Assembly (NCBI GenBank): GCA_028678555.1
Contig: JAJRDF010000046.1
Span: 1 to 8,856 of the forward strand
DNA length: 8,856 nt
Source: Methanomicrobiales archaeon
GTDB taxonomy: Archaea > Halobacteriota > Methanomicrobia > Methanomicrobiales > JACTUA01
Reading direction: 5' to 3'
In this document: positions 5,304 to 8,856 of the stretch, one piece after another
Position numbering within the stretch: position 1 is the first letter of the stretch
Layout of the letters: every line of letters begins with the position of its first letter
Position numbers and translations under genes: made by a program
Notes under the pieces: model-generated
Seen by the model: only the letters and a program-made list of their open reading frames with translations
What the model was told of the DNA's origin: nothing
The model's database searches: none

Positions 5304-6001
5304 TCCATGTGATGGAGAAGGAGGGGGCCCTCCGGGCAAAGCGGGCGGCTGGGGCACGGGCGGCGGAGATGGTGGAGGATGGCATGGTGGTGGGCCTGGG
5401 GACCGGTTCCACCGTGAAGTTCGCGATGGAAGGTCTCGCGGCACGGCAGAGCGAAGGGCTCCGGATCCAGGGCATCCCCACCTCCGTGCAGACCGCGATC
5501 CGGGCGAGGGACCTTGGGATCCCGCTCACTACCCTGGATGATCACCCGGCCCCGGATATCACCATCGACGGGGCTGACCAGGTGGACCGGAAGAAACGCC
5601 TGATCAAGGGCCGGGGGGCAGCCCTCACACGGGAGAAGATCGTGGCCGCAGCGGCACAACGGCTCGTCATCGTGGTGGATAGTGCCAAGCTGGTGGAACA
5701 GCTCCACGGGGTGGTTCCCACGGAGGTGCTCCCGTTTGCCCTGGCCCCTGTCCTCGCATCCCTGAGATTCCTGGGGGCGGTACCGGTGGTGCGGGAAGGG
5801 GTGGCAAAGGACGGCCCGGTGATCTCGGACAACGGAGGCATTATCGTGGATGCGGAGTTCAGTCAGATCTCCAGGCCCGAGGAACTGGAGCGCGCGGTGA
5901 CCATGATACCGGGTGTCATCTGCACCGGTCTCTTCACGGCCTATACAAAAAAGACGTCGGTGGTGGTGGGGGGGGAAAAGGGGGACGCCCGGGTCCTATG
6001 A
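5300..6001 (+). CDS. rpiA: Ribose-5-phosphate isomerase A
   Basis: Interconverts ribose 5-phosphate and ribulose 5-phosphate, linking nucleotide precursor supply to the ribulose monophosphate route used by many archaea. 233 residues from the ATG at 5300. Motifs: VGLGTGSTVKFAMEGL at 31-46 (phosphate-binding loop), GIPTSVQTA at 58-66, DGADQVD at 90-96, and IKGRGAALTREKI at 102-114, with Lys103 and the catalytic Glu112. The C-terminal GPVISDNGGIIVDAEF and PGVICTGLFT segments are typical. The KGRGAALT loop, in place of the bacterial KGGGGAL, is an archaeal-type variant. DGADQVD has Gln where Glu is usual; the two Asp residues are kept. ATGs at 5300 and 5312 are both possible, and neither has a strong ribosome binding site. 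Its stop overlaps the stop of the convergent regulator gene. Confidence 0.93.
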   Translation: MIHVMEKEGALRAKRAAGARAAEMVEDGMVVGLGTGSTVKFAMEGLAARQSEGLRIQGIPTSVQTAIRARDLGIPLTTLDDHPAPDITIDGADQVDRKKRLIKGRGAALTREKIVAAAAQRLVIVVDSAKLVEQLHGVVPTEVLPFALAPVLASLRFLGAVPVVREGVAKDGPVISDNGGIIVDAEFSQISRPEELERAVTMIPGVICTGLFTAYTKKTSVVVGGEKGDARVL

Positions 6002-6370
6002 GATGTGGTCCCGGAGCTTCTGGATCAGGTCCAGCTGGGTCTTGGCCTCTTTCTTTTTATCCTTCTCGATGCTGTCCATGATCTCGCCGATGGGCCGGCC
6101 CAGCTCATAGATCTTGACAGGGCGCCCCTTGGACTCCGCCTTGGACTCCCGCGCCCTCACCCAGCCGCACTCGGTCAGGTACCGCATGGCGATGGAGACC
6201 TCAGGCTGGCGGAGGTCGGTGCCGCGCTCGATATCGCGCGAGGTGGATTCGCGGGTGTTTGCCAGGTACACGAGTACCTTGGCCACGTTGCGCTTGAGGC
6301 CGAGTCCCATGAGAAGACTGGTGAACTCCTCCTCTTTCTCGGTGAAATAGAGCACTTTATCCTGCCGCAT
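5996..6370 (-). CDS. Winged-helix transcriptional regulator (ArsR/TrmB-like)
   Basis: DNA-binding protein of 124 residues, target unknown. Residues about 16-90 form a winged helix: LLMGLGLKRNVAKVLVYLANTR is the opening helix pair, TSRDIERGTDLRQPEVSIAMRYLTECGWV contains helix 2 and the recognition helix (about 53-69), and the basic KAESKGRPVKIYEL segment is the wing. Residues 94-124 are charged and helical (IGEIMDSIEKDKKKEAKTQLDL), a likely dimerisation coiled coil. No ligand-binding domain follows, so it may respond to its ligand through the winged helix itself or act as a constitutive regulator. The ATG at 6370 has GGGGA about seven bases upstream. Upstream lies an AT-rich stretch with an inverted repeat over a TATA box, suggesting self-regulation. 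Its 3' end overlaps the end of rpiA by six bases. Confidence 0.8.
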   Translation of the reverse strand: MRQDKVLYFTEKEEEFTSLLMGLGLKRNVAKVLVYLANTRESTSRDIERGTDLRQPEVSIAMRYLTECGWVRARESKAESKGRPVKIYELGRPIGEIMDSIEKDKKKEAKTQLDLIQKLRDHIS

Positions 6371-6418
6371 CAGGGTTCCCCGTTGTGGTGCCGGTCGCTT
6401 CCCTGAACAAATCTATTG

Positions 6419-6438
6419 TTTTTATGGAGATATAAAAA
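6419..6438. promoter_or_regulatory. Inverted repeat over the regulator promoter, candidate operator
   Basis: TTTTTAT (6419-6425) and ATAAAAA (6432-6438) are perfect 7-bp arms around GGAGAT. The repeat covers the predicted TATA box of the winged-helix gene. Dyads of this size fit a dimeric winged-helix protein, which suggests autoregulation, but AT-rich promoters also give such repeats by chance. Confidence 0.4.
6429..6436 (-). promoter_or_regulatory. Probable TATA box of the winged-helix regulator gene
   Basis: The minus strand reads TTTATATC, seven of eight bases matching TTTAWATA. Transcription would start near 6405, giving a leader of about 35 bases before the ATG at 6370. It lies inside an inverted repeat (6419-6425 and 6432-6438). 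Confidence 0.45.
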
Positions 6439-6486
6439 TAGTGGATGTCTTTATATTATTCTCTCTATCTTCCGTCGGTGGCCCGG

Positions 6487-6496
6487 AAAAAGGGGG
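6487..6496 (-). terminator. Possible tbp terminator
   Basis: The minus strand reads CCCCCTTTTT about 30 bases after the tbp stop codon. Archaeal termination commonly occurs at T-runs without a stem. Five T is at the low end, so this is tentative. Confidence 0.3.
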
Positions 6497-6526
6497 ATGA
6501 TGGGCCGTCCGATGGCCAGTATCTCT

Positions 6527-7087
6527 TTAAATCAGCCCCAGATTCTTCAGGTCCGAGAGGATCTTCTGGACTGCCTTCTTGGCATCGTCCGGCTGCTTCC
6601 CGCCGGTGATGATCAGTTTCCCTGACCCGAAGAGGAGGACCACCACCTTCGGCTCCTCCAGGCGGTACACGAGGCCCGGGAACTGCTCCGGCTCGTACTC
6701 GATCATCTCCAGGTTGAACCCCACCGCGATCTTGTTCAGGTTGATGGGTGCGCCCAGGTCCGCGGAGGTGACGATGTTCTGGATTTTATAGGTGAGCGTA
6801 TCCGGGATGGAGATGTTCAGCTCCCGGAGCTGGTTGCCCAGGATATCCAGCCCGCGGGAGAGGGAATCAATGGACTTGGCTCCCGTGAGGACGACCTTGC
6901 CGCTGCCAAAGACAAGGGCAGCGATCTTGGGGTCCTGCATGCGGAGCACGACGCCGGGAAACCGCTTCTTGTTGTATTCCGCATCCTTGATCTTGGACGC
7001 GAGGGTGGGCAGGTCAAGAAAATCGCTGACCTTCGCGGATGCAACGATATTTTCGATCTTCAGGGAGTCCTCGGGTCTGCCTTTCAT
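6527..7087 (-). CDS. tbp: TATA-box-binding protein
   Basis: General transcription factor that binds the TATA box and bends promoter DNA to recruit TFB and RNA polymerase. 186 residues forming the two-fold repeat saddle: repeat 1 from KIENIVASAKV (10-20) through FPGVVLRMQDPKIAALVFGSGKVVLTGAKS, repeat 2 from KIQNIVTSADLG (101-112) through FPGLVYRLEEPKVVVLLFGSGKLIITGGKQ. The four DNA-kinking phenylalanines are present (Phe43, Phe60, Phe136, Phe153). It ends at NLGLI without the acidic tail of some archaeal TBPs. The ATG at 7087 has no ribosome binding site, and the TATA box 24 bases upstream makes a leaderless mRNA likely. Only 41 bases separate it from the acs stop on the same strand. Confidence 0.97.
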   Translation of the reverse strand: MKGRPEDSLKIENIVASAKVSDFLDLPTLASKIKDAEYNKKRFPGVVLRMQDPKIAALVFGSGKVVLTGAKSIDSLSRGLDILGNQLRELNISIPDTLTYKIQNIVTSADLGAPINLNKIAVGFNLEMIEYEPEQFPGLVYRLEEPKVVVLLFGSGKLIITGGKQPDDAKKAVQKILSDLKNLGLI

Positions 7088-7088
7088 G

Positions 7089-7096
7089 TTTATAAA
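7089..7096. promoter_or_regulatory. Second TATA-like palindrome at the tbp start
   Basis: TTTATAAA, a perfect 8-bp palindrome, ends one base before the tbp ATG. It is too close to the ATG to drive the annotated start. It could be a binding site for TBP itself over the initiation region, or simply part of the initiator. Confidence 0.35.
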
Positions 7097-7110
7097 GTGT
7101 CACAGGGGGG

Positions 7111-7118
7111 TATATAAA
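7111..7118 (-). promoter_or_regulatory. TATA box of tbp
   Basis: The minus strand reads TTTATATA, a full match to TTTAWATA. Its centre is about 27 bases from the tbp ATG, so transcription should start at or next to the start codon. The T-run just before it (7116-7120) may also help terminate acs transcription, since it lies nine bases after the acs stop codon. Confidence 0.65.
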
Positions 7119-7128
7119 AAGAATGGGT

Positions 7129-8856
7129 TTATTCCTCGAGCGTGGAGATGTCCCCCGGGTCCATCCCCAGCTCCTTGGCCTTCAGCACCCGGCGCATGAT
7201 CTTGCCGCTCCGGGTCTTGGGCAGCTTGTCCACGTACTCGATCTCAGAGGGCATGGCGATGGGGCCGAGCGTCATGCGCACGTGGTAGGTCAGGTCATGG
7301 GTCAGCTTCTCCGTGGGCTTCTGCCCCAGCTTCAGGATGACGAAGGCCTTGATGAGGTTCCCCTTCATCGGGTCGGGCTTCCCGATGACCGCCGCCTCGG
7401 CCACGGACTGGTGGGAGACGAGCGCGCTCTCCACCTCGGCGGTGCCGATGTTATGGCCGGACACGATGATGATGTCGTCCGCCCTCCCCAGGATCATGAT
7501 ATAGCCGTCATCCCCTTTCACGGCCAGGTCACCTGCCGTGTACCAGTCCGGGATGGTCTCCCAGTACTTGCGGTACCGCTCGTCGTTCTTCAGGATGGTG
7601 CGGAACATGGCAGGCCAGGGGTTGCGGATCACCAGGAACCCGAGGGTCTTGGGCTTCACCGGTTTCCCGTGCTTGTCCACGACGTCGACAATGACCCCAG
7701 GGATCCCCTTTCCCGCAAAACCGGGCCGCATCCTTTCCCCGACAAAGGTGGTGATCATCTGCATGCCTGTCTCGGTCTGCCACCAGGTGTCCACGATGGG
7801 GATCTTGCTCTTCCCGATGACCCGGTAGTACCACTCAAAGGCCTCGGGGTTCAGGGGCTCTCCGACGGAGCCCAGGATCCGGAGGGAGGAGAGATTATAT
7901 TTGGTGGGCCACTGTTCCCCCATCTTCATAAACATCCGGATCGCGGTGGGGGCGGTGTAGAAGATCGTGACCCCCACGTCCTGGACCAGCTTCCAGAAAG
8001 CCCCGGCGTCCGGGTAATCGGGAACGACCTCGCCGAAGAAGACCGTGGCGCCGGCGGCAAGGGGCCCGTACAGGATGTAGGAGTGGCCGGTAACCCATCC
8101 CACGTCTGCCGTGCACCAGTAGATGTCGTCCTCCTTCAGGTCAAAGACGGCCTTAGTGGTGTAGTAGGTGCCCACCATGTACCCGCCGCAGGTGTGGATG
8201 ACTCCCTTGGGGGTCCCCGTGGACCCGCTGGTATACAGGATGTAGAGCGGGTCCTCGGCGTCCATCACCTCCGGCGGGCAGATGGGCTCGACCCCCTCCA
8301 TCAGGTCATAGAAGTCGATCTCAATCCCCGAGTGGATCTCCACCTTCGGCTCCTTCCGGCGCAGGACCACGACCCGCTCGACGGTAGGTGCATTGATAAT
8401 GGCCTCCTCGACGAGGGTCTTTAACGGGATCGTCTTTCCCCGGCGGAACCCGATGTCGGCGGTGATGACCACCTTGGCCTCGGCATCGTTGATCCGGTAG
8501 TTCAGCGCGGTGACCCCGAAGCCCCCGAAGACCACGGTGTGGACGGCCCCGATCCGGGCGCAGGCGAGCATGGCCACCATCTGCTCGGGGATCATGGGCA
8601 TGTAGATGCAGACCTTGTCGCCCTTCCCCACGCCCAGCCGCTTCAGGCCGTTCGCAAACCGCATCGTCTCCTGGTAGAGCTTGTGGTAGGTGTAGATCCG
8701 CTCCTCGCCGTCCTCGCCCCGCCAGATGAATGCCACCTTGTTCTTCCGGTGGTTGTAGACGTGCCGGTCCAGGCAGTTGTAGGTGATGTTCAGCTTCCCG
8801 TCCACGAACCACTTGGCATAGGGGTAGTTCCAGTCCAGTACCTTCTTCCAGGGGGC
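7129..8856 (-). CDS. acs: Acetyl-CoA synthetase (AMP-forming), partial, N-terminus off the right edge
   Basis: Activates acetate with ATP and CoA to acetyl-CoA, AMP and pyrophosphate. 575 residues are visible and the frame is open to the right edge (WNYPYAKWF is the family's N-terminal region), so about 55-75 residues are probably missing. Using visible numbering: P-loop YTSGSTGTPKG at 208-218, GWVTGHSY around 253-260 and GSVGEP around 329-334, with WWQTETG at 358-364; these are the acetate-pocket residues, including the Trp that limits the acyl chain to acetate or propionate. Then YTAGD at 439-443, the hinge GRADD, GHNIGTAEVE, and PKTRSGK with the catalytic Lys552, which is the acetylation site in characterised enzymes. 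In a formate-type methanogen it most likely serves carbon assimilation. The gene reads toward tbp on the same strand. Confidence 0.95.
   Translation of the reverse strand, partial: APWKKVLDWNYPYAKWFVDGKLNITYNCLDRHVYNHRKNKVAFIWRGEDGEERIYTYHKLYQETMRFANGLKRLGVGKGDKVCIYMPMIPEQMVAMLACARIGAVHTVVFGGFGVTALNYRINDAEAKVVITADIGFRRGKTIPLKTLVEEAIINAPTVERVVVLRRKEPKVEIHSGIEIDFYDLMEGVEPICPPEVMDAEDPLYILYTSGSTGTPKGVIHTCGGYMVGTYYTTKAVFDLKEDDIYWCTADVGWVTGHSYILYGPLAAGATVFFGEVVPDYPDAGAFWKLVQDVGVTIFYTAPTAIRMFMKMGEQWPTKYNLSSLRILGSVGEPLNPEAFEWYYRVIGKSKIPIVDTWWQTETGMQMITTFVGERMRPGFAGKGIPGVIVDVVDKHGKPVKPKTLGFLVIRNPWPAMFRTILKNDERYRKYWETIPDWYTAGDLAVKGDDGYIMILGRADDIIIVSGHNIGTAEVESALVSHQSVAEAAVIGKPDPMKGNLIKAFVILKLGQKPTEKLTHDLTYHVRMTLGPIAMPSEIEYVDKLPKTRSGKIMRRVLKAKELGMDPGDISTLEE

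Noticed and set aside
6416..6625. 69-codon plus-strand frame in the AT-rich gap
   Set aside because: It starts in the regulator's promoter region and runs antisense into tbp; no ribosome binding site or recognisable motif.
7123..8424. 433-codon plus-strand open frame
   Set aside because: Antisense shadow of acs; composition is low-complexity and no domain is recognisable.
8803..8805. GTG as the acs start codon
   Set aside because: The frame stays open to the window edge and encodes conserved Acs residues (WNYPYAKWF) upstream, so the gene begins outside the window.

Overview
The window looks like part of a high-GC methanogen chromosome, most likely of the order Methanomicrobiales (a Methanoculleus- or Methanolinea-like organism). 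This rests on a methanofuran biosynthesis gene pair, an archaeal TATA-binding protein, a cysteine-type formate dehydrogenase catalytic subunit, an AMP-forming acetyl-CoA synthetase, archaeal TATA boxes and GGAGGTG ribosome binding sites. The genus is inferred from gene content and was not tested by any search.

Layout from left to right. Positions 1-1225 (minus) hold the N-terminal part of FdhA, which runs off the left edge. A divergent plus-strand ORF at 1396-2022 encodes a zinc-ribbon protein that may be a transposase remnant. A minus-strand cluster runs mfnD (2999-3883), mfnF (2055-3002) and a small membrane zinc-ribbon gene (1855-2082) with overlapping ends. surE (4200-4976, plus) is bracketed by two copies of a GC-rich palindromic element. 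rpiA (5300-6001, plus) follows, with a possible 23-codon ORF just before it. A winged-helix regulator (5996-6370, minus) meets rpiA tail to tail. tbp (6527-7087, minus) and acs (7129 to the right edge, minus) complete the window.

The genes fit a formate- or hydrogen-using methanogen. FdhA oxidises formate to supply electrons. MfnD and MfnF build methanofuran, the carrier that accepts CO2 in the first step of methanogenesis. Acs activates acetate for assimilation. RpiA serves pentose metabolism. SurE is a nucleotide phosphatase. TBP is the general transcription factor that recognises the TATA boxes seen here.

Most of the window is ordinary chromosomal core. The parts that deserve a second look are the small third gene of the mfn cluster, which has a strong ribosome binding site but an ACG where its start codon should be and lies antisense to the zinc-ribbon ORF; the paired palindromes around surE; the apparently leaderless tbp promoter with a second TATA-like palindrome at the start codon; and the inverted repeat over the regulator's promoter. 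No clearly new multi-gene system was found.
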